Of a stretch of DNA of 64,000 nt, positions 16,868-25,500 are shown piece by piece; the stretch's first letter is position 1, and every line of letters begins with the position of its first letter. Where the stretch lies: assembly GCF_024207115.1 (NCBI RefSeq), contig NZ_CP100128.1:3596001-3660000 (forward strand). The letters run 5' to 3'. The notes beneath the pieces are model-generated. The model saw only the letters and a list, made by a program, of their open reading frames with translations. It ran no database searches and was not told the DNA's origin. The DNA comes from Chromobacterium sp. IIBBL 290-4. Its GTDB lineage: Bacteria > Pseudomonadota > Gammaproteobacteria > Burkholderiales > Chromobacteriaceae. The position numbers and the translations under genes were made by a program.

Positions 16868-16889
16868 ATGCCGGCCTTGGCCGGCATTT
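16868..16889 (+). terminator. Terminator after the SDR gene
   Basis: A perfect stem (ATGCCGGCC with GGCCGGCAT) is followed by a short T-run. Confidence 0.65.
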
Positions 16890-17052
16890 GGCATTTGAAT
16901 TTCACGATATTTTGTTTGCAAAGCTACAAAATGTCATATGCATAATATATGCATAAAGATTAGCTCTTTTAGAAAAAAGCGTTCTTTCCGTTTCTGCTAT
17001 CCATGCATCATAAAAAAAGCTCCGTATGCAACACAAATAAGGAGAAGAGATC

Positions 17053-17604
17053 ATGAAGGGAAATGTCATTAAGATGTTCGCGCTGTGCGCCGCCTTGGTT
17101 GGTCAAGCGCCGTTCGCTTTGGCCATGCCGGTGACCAATAGCTATATCCAGTCCAGCGCCAAGGAGATTCGCGGCCTGCTGGGCGGGTATTCGCAGCCTA
17201 CGGTTTACGTCAACCAGAACGCTTGCGGCGAGCCTCAATCCAGCGCCATGGCGTGCGGGCCGCGAACCATCAGCGTGGGCACCGGCTTCCTGCAGCAACA
17301 GGAGAGCAGCTATGGCAACTATGTGGCCAAGTTCATCCTGGCGCATGAATGGGGCCACACCGTGCAGTTCACCTACAACATCAACCTGCAACCCCCGATG
17401 CAGGAATTGCAGGCGGACTGCGTGGGCGGCACCTTCGCCAAGTACGCCGAGACCAATCTGCGCTATCCCAGCTTCATCGAGAACGCAGTCGCCTCGGCGC
17501 GGGACGCGGCGGACTATCAAGAGCACGGCACGCCGTCGCAGCGCGACTACTATTCGCGCTATGGCTACGCCAATGGCTTCGATAACTGCATGAACAGCAT
17601 CTGA
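17053..17604 (+). CDS. Secreted zinc metallopeptidase-like protein
   Basis: The 183-residue protein has a signal peptide (MKGNVIKMFALCAALVGQAP, cleavage near FALA-MP). The zinc motif HEWGH (98-102) is followed by a third-ligand candidate Glu118 in ELQADCVGG. This HExxH...ELQAD arrangement is that of the putative neutral zinc metallopeptidases (YpfJ-like), here in a short exported form. Cysteines (C58, C68, C123 and near the C-terminus) could form disulfides in the periplasm. The upstream 190 bases are AT-rich with an inverted ATATGCATA motif. The next gene begins 2 bases after its stop, so the pair is one operon. Confidence 0.75.
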   Translation: MKGNVIKMFALCAALVGQAPFALAMPVTNSYIQSSAKEIRGLLGGYSQPTVYVNQNACGEPQSSAMACGPRTISVGTGFLQQQESSYGNYVAKFILAHEWGHTVQFTYNINLQPPMQELQADCVGGTFAKYAETNLRYPSFIENAVASARDAADYQEHGTPSQRDYYSRYGYANGFDNCMNSI

Positions 17605-17606
17605 CG

Positions 17607-18338
17607 ATGAACAGGGCAACCTTGCTATTGCTTGCGGCCGCCGGGACAGCGGGCGCGACGGCATGGTTCTGGTTGCCCGTTCGTTCCGACGGAGCCGGCG
17701 CGCCGATAGGGACAGAGGCGCGTTCCGGCTCCGAGCGGAGCGGAGGGGCGGGAGGAACGATGGGCAAGGGCGGCACGCCGGCGGGCGAGAGAGGCTTCAG
17801 CTTCGCCGTCGGCGGCGATCCGTCCTCGTTGCCGCAGGGCCAGAATCCGGCCGCGCCGCAAGAAACGGCGGCGGAAAAGGCGCGCAAGTTGCAATTGCGC
17901 AAACTGGGCTACCAGATCGATGCCCGTTATTACCGGATGCGGCTGTCAGACTTGCGGGAACAAGCCAGCCGCGGCGATCCGCAGGCGCTGACGCATCTGG
18001 CGGAACGCTATCTGTTCCAACTGGACGGCCACCCGCGCGAGCCGGATTACGAGCCGGGCTTCCGTTACCGCGAGGAGGCGAGAGAGGCGCTGCAGCAAGC
18101 CTATGCGCAAGGCAACGCGCATGCGGCGGCGATGATCTCGGAAAGCTATCTGCTGGAAAAGAAGCCGGAAGACGCGGCGGCGTGGAATTTGGTGGCGCGC
18201 CGTTCCGGCGACGACTTGAGCGCCGACTGGTTCCTCAAAACCAAGGACTATCAAGCGTTGACGGATCAGCAGAAAACAGCGGCGGCGGAGCGCGCCGACC
18301 AGCTGATGCAATCTCTACAACAGCGCAAAGCCAAGTAG
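17607..18338 (+). CDS. Membrane-anchored Sel1-repeat-like protein
   Basis: The 243-residue product begins with one hydrophobic segment (ATLLLLAAAGTAGATAWFWL) acting as signal or anchor. A disordered Gly/Ser/Pro-rich linker (about 25-90) follows. The helical region (about 95-235) has Sel1/TPR-like units (EQASRGDPQALTHLAERYL, AYAQGNAHAAAMISESYL, KKPEDAAAWNLVARRSG). Such proteins usually mediate protein contacts in the envelope. It is coupled to the zinc peptidase gene with a 2-base gap, suggesting that it helps or targets that enzyme. This partnership is inferred from position only. Confidence 0.65.
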   Translation: MNRATLLLLAAAGTAGATAWFWLPVRSDGAGAPIGTEARSGSERSGGAGGTMGKGGTPAGERGFSFAVGGDPSSLPQGQNPAAPQETAAEKARKLQLRKLGYQIDARYYRMRLSDLREQASRGDPQALTHLAERYLFQLDGHPREPDYEPGFRYREEAREALQQAYAQGNAHAAAMISESYLLEKKPEDAAAWNLVARRSGDDLSADWFLKTKDYQALTDQQKTAAAERADQLMQSLQQRKAK

Positions 18339-18352
18339 CCATCCGCGGCGCC

Positions 18353-20506
18353 TTAGCGCGGCTTGGTCCGCAAAGAGGCGCCGCGTACTTCGAATTTCAC
18401 GCTGTCCACGGTTTTGCCATCCTTGCCTTTCAACTCCAGCTTATGCCGGCCCGGCCAGGGGAACCAGGCGAGCTCCGCCCCCGCGCCCAGCCTTTTGCCA
18501 TCCAGCCACCATTGCGCGGAGGCGATGCCGCGCGCGCGCAGCACCAGCCGCTGATTCGCTGGCGGGACATCGGGATCGAGCGCGAAGACGCTGCCGTCTA
18601 CCGGGGCGGCAATGCCGGGCGGCAGATCGGCGGCGGACTTCTGCGCCACAATCAGCGCCCGCTGCGTGCCGGGCAGAAACCACTCCATCCGGCTGGCCGC
18701 CACCTCGCCTTGATAGCGCACTCGCTGGCGGACCAGGCCGGCAGGCGGCAAGGGAGGCGGAAGCGGCGGCGCGGCCGACTGGGCGCGGTCCAGCACCGTC
18801 TGCCAGACCGGCGCCGCGCCATGCATGCCGGAGACGTCCCACATCGGCTCGCCGGCGGCATTGCCCACCCAGACGGCCACGGTGAAGCGGCGGGAGAAGC
18901 CCACCGCCCAGTTGTCGCGCATGTCCTTGCTGGTGCCGGTTTTCACCGCGCTCCAATAGCGGGTGGACAGCGCGCTTTCCAGGCCGAAGGTGAGGGCGCG
19001 GGCGGCGCGGTCGGACAGGATGTCGGCGATGATGAAGCTGCTGGCAGCGTCCAGCTGTCGTACCGGCTTGGGCTTGGCGTCGGCTTGCGTCCAGCGCGGC
19101 GGGCTGGCCAGGCCTTGGTTGGCCAGGGTGCGATAGGCATTGGCCAGATCGAGCAGGCGGATGTCGGCCGCGCCCAGCGCCAGGCTGTAGCCGTAGTAGT
19201 CGCCGTCCTCGGTCAGGCTGTTGAAGCCCAGCTTGAGCAGCCGGTCGCGCAGGGCGTTGGGGGTGACCATTTCTATGGTCCGCACCGCCGGGATATTGAG
19301 CGAAGAGGCCAGCGCGGTGCGCACGGGAACCAGGCCTTTGAAGTCTTTGGAGTAGTTTTGCGGCGCGTACAGGCCGGCGCCGGTTTGCAAATCCAGGGGG
19401 CCGTCGTCCAGCAGCGAGGCGGCGGTCAGATAATGCTTTTCCAGCGCCATCTGATAGAGGAAGGGCTTGAGGGTGGAGCCAGCCTGGCGCAAGGCGGTGA
19501 CGCCATCCACCTGGGCGGCGTTGGACAGGCCCTGGCCGCTGGAGCCCACCCAGGCGAGGATGTCGCCGCTGGGGTTGTCCAGCACCACCAGCGCGCCGTC
19601 CTGCACATTGCGCTGCGCCAGCGCGGCCAGGTGGCGGCGCAAGGCCGCGGCGGCGAAGCGTTGTAGCGGCAAGTCCAGCGTGGTCTGTATTCTGTCGCCG
19701 GCCTTCAGCTTGCCCGCCTGCATCAATTTTTGCGCGAAGTGCGGCGCATCTTGCTCCGCCAGCGGATTGGCGGCGCGGCTGCGAGCCAGCGCCTGCAGCG
19801 CATGCATGGCCACCACCTTGCAATCGGCCTGGCGGCCCATGTCGCGCAGGATGCGGCAGGCGCGTTCGCCCACTTTTTCCGGCGCGGCCGACGGCGCGCG
19901 GATCAGCGCCACCGCGATGGCGGATTCTTCCAGATTCATGCCTGAGGGCAGCTTGCCGAACAAGGTGGACGACAGCGCGGACAGCCCGACCAATTCGCCG
20001 CGGAAGCCCACCAGATTGAGGTAGGCCTCCAGAATCTGCGCCTTGCTCCAGTGCTGCTCCAGCCAGGCGGCGGACCAGCTCTGCCCCATTTTCTGCCACA
20101 GGCTGCGGCCGCCTTTCGCCGCTTTCAGGTCATTGTCCAGCAGGCCGGCCAATTGCATGGTCAGCGTGGACGCGCCGCGGGTGCGGGTGTTCCACAAATT
20201 GCCCCAGGCCGCTGCCGCCACGCCGGACCAGTCCACGCCGCTGTGCTGATAAAAGCGTTTGTCCTCGGACAGCACCAGCGCGTGGCGGAAGGCCGGGGAG
20301 GTATCGGCCAGGCTGACCCAATCTTGCCGACGCGCCTGTTTGTCCACGCGGATGCGCTGCAGCGTCGCGCCATGGCGGTCCAGCAGCACCGCGTCTGATG
20401 GTTTCCACGCCGCTTTCACTTCCGAGAAGGATGGCTGTGCGCAGGCGGGTATGACGAAGAGAGTGAAGAGGGCGAAGATGATGCAGAGGGTATTAAGGCG
20501 AATCAC
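18353..20506 (-). CDS. pbpC: Penicillin-binding protein 1C, peptidoglycan glycosyltransferase/transpeptidase
   Basis: The 717-residue protein has an N-terminal signal anchor. The glycosyltransferase domain carries EDKRFYQHSGVDW with catalytic Glu81, and the transpeptidase domain has STLKP (about 343) and KTGTSKD (about 519). A C-terminal PbpC-specific domain ends the protein. It polymerises and may crosslink peptidoglycan in the periplasm. In many bacteria pbpC directly follows yfhM, an alpha-2-macroglobulin thought to guard the wall during repair. Here the two are separated by an AIPR-type gene of different base composition. The upstream 150 bases may now carry an independent promoter. Confidence 0.93.
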   Translation of the reverse strand: MIRLNTLCIIFALFTLFVIPACAQPSFSEVKAAWKPSDAVLLDRHGATLQRIRVDKQARRQDWVSLADTSPAFRHALVLSEDKRFYQHSGVDWSGVAAAAWGNLWNTRTRGASTLTMQLAGLLDNDLKAAKGGRSLWQKMGQSWSAAWLEQHWSKAQILEAYLNLVGFRGELVGLSALSSTLFGKLPSGMNLEESAIAVALIRAPSAAPEKVGERACRILRDMGRQADCKVVAMHALQALARSRAANPLAEQDAPHFAQKLMQAGKLKAGDRIQTTLDLPLQRFAAAALRRHLAALAQRNVQDGALVVLDNPSGDILAWVGSSGQGLSNAAQVDGVTALRQAGSTLKPFLYQMALEKHYLTAASLLDDGPLDLQTGAGLYAPQNYSKDFKGLVPVRTALASSLNIPAVRTIEMVTPNALRDRLLKLGFNSLTEDGDYYGYSLALGAADIRLLDLANAYRTLANQGLASPPRWTQADAKPKPVRQLDAASSFIIADILSDRAARALTFGLESALSTRYWSAVKTGTSKDMRDNWAVGFSRRFTVAVWVGNAAGEPMWDVSGMHGAAPVWQTVLDRAQSAAPPLPPPLPPAGLVRQRVRYQGEVAASRMEWFLPGTQRALIVAQKSAADLPPGIAAPVDGSVFALDPDVPPANQRLVLRARGIASAQWWLDGKRLGAGAELAWFPWPGRHKLELKGKDGKTVDSVKFEVRGASLRTKPR

Positions 20507-20612
20507 TTGGGCGCTTCTCTAGTTGCGGATAGAAGTATTGTAAGGTCTTATAGGCGTAGAGGGTGGGACTGTATGGCAAGTCCATTTGTAATCTTACTGT
20601 TGATGCGCACTA

Positions 20613-20648
20613 GATGCTTTGCCCGGCAATAAATGCTGGGCAAGGCAT
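20613..20648 (-). terminator. Hairpin terminator after the AIPR gene
   Basis: The stem (ATGCTTTGCCC...GGGCAAGGCAT) lies 7 bases past the AIPR stop and before pbpC. On the minus strand it has only a weak T tract. Confidence 0.5.
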
Positions 20649-20655
20649 TTAGTAG

Positions 20656-22335
20656 TTATTGGTTGATTGGGGGCCAAGACTTTGCTAGGTTTTGAATGTG
20701 CGATGCAATCTTTGTTTTTGTTCGGGCATCTTTAAAATATCTATTGAATGAAAATCCTGCATCTTTCTGCTGGGCTTCGTTAACCAGAGTTGCAATGCTT
20801 TCTATTGCGGCAGGCATGATTTTTATAGCTTCTGTGTAATTTAGCCTGTTTATATTTTTTACATCGCAAATTTGACCGATGGCAAATAATACATGATAGG
20901 CCCCATCAATTAGGAACATTTCATTTTTATTAAATTCATCTTGTCTTCGGATGGCTGCTTGTAAGAGCTTTTTCTTAGACTCTATGACTTCAAGAACTTT
21001 TACTGCGGCAAGTAGTTCATCTGCAACTAGCTCTTCGGTGAATACTTGGTCGTATAGATCCGAGAAAATTCGGCCACGATCTTTTTTTGCAACTTCAGGT
21101 AGATCTATGCCATAGGCAAGGTGTGCTTGTCCTGCGCTTAATGCATCTATGCGTAGATTTTTTGGCTGTCCTGAAAATTGACTATTTTTTCTTTCGTAAT
21201 AAAGCCCCATGCTTTCAAAAGCTTCTTCTAATTTCTTTTGTATCGTATCATTTGAGCGAAGGTCTCTGCTTTTTATCGGGGTTTGGCTGTTTGTCGATTC
21301 GGCAATCGCAAGGCTGACCGGTTGTGATTTGGTTTCAATTATTCTGACAAGGATTAGTACGTCTTCGAGTTTTTCTGGTGATGTTTGGCTTGCTTCAAAT
21401 AGAGCATTGGATGTTTGTCCGCCATTTACGATTTGTATGTTTTTTAATTCAACTGTTGGGGCTCTTTTCCCTTTGGTGTAAGAGAATGAGTCGCATGTTA
21501 TAGTTATTCCGTTGTTCAAATACCAAAACAATGGGCTGTCATCAGATAGAGCTGTTTCAATAATGCTTCTGTTTATTTTGTTTGTTCTGCTCAGGTATAC
21601 TCGTACGTTGTCGTTAAATATCTCTTTTCGAACTTGGTTGGGGTCGGCTGGATTTTTTATTAGGCGAACTATTTCGCTTGCTTCAACAGTACAGATTAGC
21701 CCTCTAATGCTTCCGTCTGTCCGGTCAAAATAGTCTTTGTCTACGATCTGTATTTGATCACTTATTAGTGCGGCTTTTTTGTCTACAAATAATTCAACTA
21801 TCGAGTCAAGGCTATGGTGGTGTACGTTGAAATATTTGAATTTCCCTAGAGAGTTGTTTGCGCGCTCTCTTTCATTTTCCTGCATGGGAAGGGTGTTGCC
21901 GCAAAAATGAACCTCAATCGATGGTGATGGTTTGTTGAGTGCAACCCACATTTCTTTTACTTTGTTCCATAGTATTGGGTTGCATGTTGTTTCTAGAGAT
22001 TTGTTTAAATCTAAAAGATCGTCAAAGAATGAGACGAGTTTATCTATTTCCCCGCTTGGGAAATTCTTCTTTGTGTTTTCAAAATTTTCAACATACTTGA
22101 ATTGAAATATGTGAATTGAATTTCTTCCATCGCGATCATCTACGAATACAGCATCAACACCTCGATCCATTGACCCGTCAGTTATAGAGTCTTCAGCCTC
22201 TTCGTCAGAAATGCTAAGGATGCTTGCGATCATTAGTATTGGGAATGCTTTTTGTGGGATATCTATGCCATTTTCAGGGTCTAGGTAGGCTTTAACTTTG
22301 TGGTCTAGTGTATTCCAGTCTAGTAAGTTTGCCAT
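20656..22335 (-). CDS. AIPR-family protein, probable anti-phage (abortive infection) factor
   Basis: The 559-residue protein has the AIPR hallmark blocks: FWYLNNGITITCDSF, IVNGGQTSNALFEA, and a glutamine/asparagine-rich AESTNSQTPIKSRDLRSND. AIPR proteins were named for abortive phage resistance, and their mechanism is unsettled. The N-terminus has GVDAVFVDD (Asp61) followed by IFQFKY (Gln78, Lys80). This D...QxK pattern fits a Mrr-like PD-(D/E)xK nuclease core, so nucleic-acid cleavage is plausible. The gene is AT-rich (many ATT, TTT and AAT codons), unlike its neighbours, and carries its own ribosome site (AAGGAGA) and terminator. It is inserted between yfhM and pbpC with no mobility gene left. 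Confidence 0.82.
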   Translation of the reverse strand: MANLLDWNTLDHKVKAYLDPENGIDIPQKAFPILMIASILSISDEEAEDSITDGSMDRGVDAVFVDDRDGRNSIHIFQFKYVENFENTKKNFPSGEIDKLVSFFDDLLDLNKSLETTCNPILWNKVKEMWVALNKPSPSIEVHFCGNTLPMQENERERANNSLGKFKYFNVHHHSLDSIVELFVDKKAALISDQIQIVDKDYFDRTDGSIRGLICTVEASEIVRLIKNPADPNQVRKEIFNDNVRVYLSRTNKINRSIIETALSDDSPLFWYLNNGITITCDSFSYTKGKRAPTVELKNIQIVNGGQTSNALFEASQTSPEKLEDVLILVRIIETKSQPVSLAIAESTNSQTPIKSRDLRSNDTIQKKLEEAFESMGLYYERKNSQFSGQPKNLRIDALSAGQAHLAYGIDLPEVAKKDRGRIFSDLYDQVFTEELVADELLAAVKVLEVIESKKKLLQAAIRRQDEFNKNEMFLIDGAYHVLFAIGQICDVKNINRLNYTEAIKIMPAAIESIATLVNEAQQKDAGFSFNRYFKDARTKTKIASHIQNLAKSWPPINQ

Positions 22336-22469
22336 TTTTTCTCCTTGTTTTTGTGTCTGAATGAGTTATGCAGAGGTTTTGATTTAATAATATTAAATTA
22401 TGGTGGTTGATATGAATGCATTGGTTTTTTTGATGCCATGCTAAACGAATTGGTGGCTAGGTGGGACAG

Positions 22470-22494
22470 GCCCCTCTTCATCGCGAAGAGGGGC
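22470..22494 (-). terminator. Hairpin after yfhM
   Basis: A perfect stem (GCCCCTCTTC with GAAGAGGGGC) begins 8 bases past the yfhM stop, with no T tract. It marks the left limit of the yfhM unit and the edge of the AT-rich insert. Confidence 0.5.
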
Positions 22495-22502
22495 GGTTCG
22501 CC

Positions 22503-25500
22503 TCACTTCCCGTCTGTCACTTTGAACACCCCGTTCGGCGCCATCCCGAACACCTCCGGCGCGTACATCGCCTCGACGCGGGTCGGCGGCAGCTTGAAGG
22601 CGCCGACATTGTTCAAGCGCATCGTGTATTCCACCTTCAGCTCGCCGCGCGGCACGTAGCTGTAGTAGGCGCGGTAGCCGGCGAAGCGGCGTTCGATGTA
22701 GTCGGCGTAGTCGCCGCCATTGCCGTCCTTGGTGTCGATGGCCGAGTCGCGGCCCAGGCCGCTGCCCTGGATGCTCGCGCCGGCCGGCACTGGATCATCC
22801 ACCACCACCCAGCTCATATCGCTTTGGGCGCGGATGTCCAGCGTCACTTTCACCACGTCGCCTGGCTGGTATTGGCCCGGCGTCTTCTGGCTGACTGGCG
22901 TTAGCGTTTTCTTGACGCTGTAGCCGGCGTAGCGCGAGGTCTTCAGCGGGATGGCGGCTTCGGCCTGGATGGTGGCCCAGGGCGCTCCGGCACCGGCATG
23001 CTTGAGCTGCAGGCTGCCAGGCGCGGCCGGCCAGGGCAGCAGGCCCAATTGCTTGATGCCTTCTTGCGGCCAGGTCAGGCTCAGATTGTTCGCGCCAAGC
23101 TGGGCGCGAGTCTGGCCGCCGACCGGCGTGGTTTCGAACTGGCGCGAGAACTGCGCCACGGCCAGCGAGCCCCACAGATTGGCCGTGGTGGTGCCCCAAT
23201 GGCCTTTCTGTTGCCGCGCCAACAAGCCGGTCAGCAGGCGCGGCATGTCGGCTTGCCAATCCGGCAGCTTGCGGGCTGTCAGCAGCAGCTTGGCGGCATT
23301 GACGTCGCCGCTGCCCATCAGCCACCAGGCGTAATCTTCAGCTTCGGTGCTGAAGTTCATTTTGGTGCCTTGATAGGTGAGGCGGGCGCGCAGCAGGTTG
23401 GATGCTTCTGTGATGCGGCTGGCGCGCTGCGGAATGTCCGCGGCGCGGTTCAGCAGCGACAGCCAATCCACCAGCATGGCGGTGCTCATCTTCTGCGGGT
23501 TCGGGTCCAGCGCGTCCAGCATGGCCGGGCGGAAGCGGCCGTAGCGCGACAGGGCGTCCAGGGCGGCCAGCCTGCGGGCATCGGCGTCTTGGCGGCCAAT
23601 GGGCAGTTCGCGCTTGAGCTTGCCTTCGACAAAGGCGGACAGGCCATCCAGCATCTTGCCGCGAGGGCTGTCCGGGATGTCTATGCCGGCTTCATTGGCG
23701 ACGGATAGCAAATAGCTGGTCAGCACATCGCTGCCGCGGTCTGCCGCGCCTTCCGGCAGCGGGAAGTAGGCCGCCAGACCGTTGCCGTCGATGTAGAGCG
23801 GCAACTCGCTCATTAACTGGCTCCAGCGTTTGGCGTCGGCCAGGCCCAGCGAGACGGAAGTGCGCTGCTCCAGGCAGGCATAAGGGTAGTCTTCAAACCA
23901 GCGGCGCACGGCGGGCAGGCTATTGCCCAGCTTGGCCTGCAGGCTGACGCGGATGCCGCCGCGGCCCGGCAGCGCGCCCGGCGGCGGCGCGACCGGGATG
24001 GCCAGATCGGGCGATACGCGCTGCAGGGTGGCTTGCTCCACCGTCACCGGCACGGCAGGATCGATTGGCTGGCTGATCGCCAGCTTGTCGGCGGCCTTGC
24101 CGTCCACTTGCTGGGCGGAGAAGGTCCACTTCAGCTCCTTGACGCCTTCCGGCACGGTGACGGGCCAGTTGACGGGGCGGGCTTCGCCGACCGGAAGCGT
24201 CAGCTCGCGGGCGGGCAACGCCGGCAGACCGGGCGCGCTGGCGGACACCTTGATCTTCAGCGCCTTGTCGCCGCCGTTGCGGACGGTGACGCTGGCCTGG
24301 AACTGGTCGCCTTCGCGCGCCAGCGGCGGCAGCCCGGAGCTCAGCTGCAAGTCCTGGGTGACATTGAAGCCGGCCTCGCCGGTGCCGAACAATTCATTGC
24401 CGACATCGGCCACCGCCACCAGGCGGAAGCGGGTGAGGGCGTCGTTGATGGTCACTTTGACGCGGGCGCTGCCATTGGCGTCCAGTTTCACGCTGGGTTG
24501 CCAGAGCAGCAGCGTGTCCAGCAATTCGCGGGTGGGCGCCTTGCCGCCGCCGCCGCCGGGCGGCAGCGATTTGCGGCCGTAATGGCGTTTGCCCACCACT
24601 TCCAGCTGGGCGGTGGCGGTTTCCACGCCATAGCTGTGGCGCTGGTACATGGCCTGCATCAGCTCCCAGCTATGGTTGGGCTGCAACTCCAGCAGCGCCT
24701 CGTCCACCGCGGCGAACGCCACCTCGGTGCCGGCGGGGGCCGGCTTGCCATTGGGCAGCTTCACTTGGATGGCGACTTCGGCGGTTTCGCGGATGCCATA
24801 AGTTTTCTTGGCCGGCGATACGGTCACGTTCAGCCGTTTGGCGGCGTCGCCCACTTGAATCTCGGCGATGCCGTATTTGAAGGCAGGGCGCGACAGGTCA
24901 ACCATCGCCGTCGGCGGCGCGTAGTCGCCGCCTTCGTTCCAATAGGCGTCCCACCATTCGGACGGGCTCTTCCAGCCCCAGGTGAAGAAGGAATACCAGG
25001 GCACGTCGCGGACGCGGCCGCGCACCGCCAGCACCGACACGTAGACATTGGGCGTCCAGTCCGGCTGCACTTTCAATTCGATGGTGGGGTTCTTGCCTTC
25101 CAGCTCCACCACGCGGGTTTCCAGTATGCCTTCGCGTTCGATGGCCAGCCAGGCGGTGGCTTTGCGGAAGGGCATGCGCACCTGGAAGCGGGCGGTTTCG
25201 CCGGGCTGGTAACTGGTTTTCTCGGCCAGGATGTCGATGCGGTCGTTATTGTCGGCGTCGAACCACAGCTCGTCCTGGCGGCTGACCCACACTGATTGCG
25301 AGGCGCGGGCGGCGTTGCCTTGCTCGTCCTTGGCCTCGGCGATCAGCTCCATGTCGCCGGCGTCTTTCAGGCTGATGTCGCAGAACACCAGGCCGCGGGC
25401 GTCGGAGGTGCCGCTGCAGACCTTGCCCTTGTCCTCGGTTTCTTCATTGCTGTCCCAGGCGTAGAAGCCGCCCACCAGCCGTTTGCGGGTGGACAGGTAG

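Noticed and set aside
17663..19666. A 667-codon plus-strand frame crossing the Sel1 gene and pbpC
   Set aside because: It crosses two real genes on opposite strands and has no domain. pbpC and the Sel1-type gene are both well supported.
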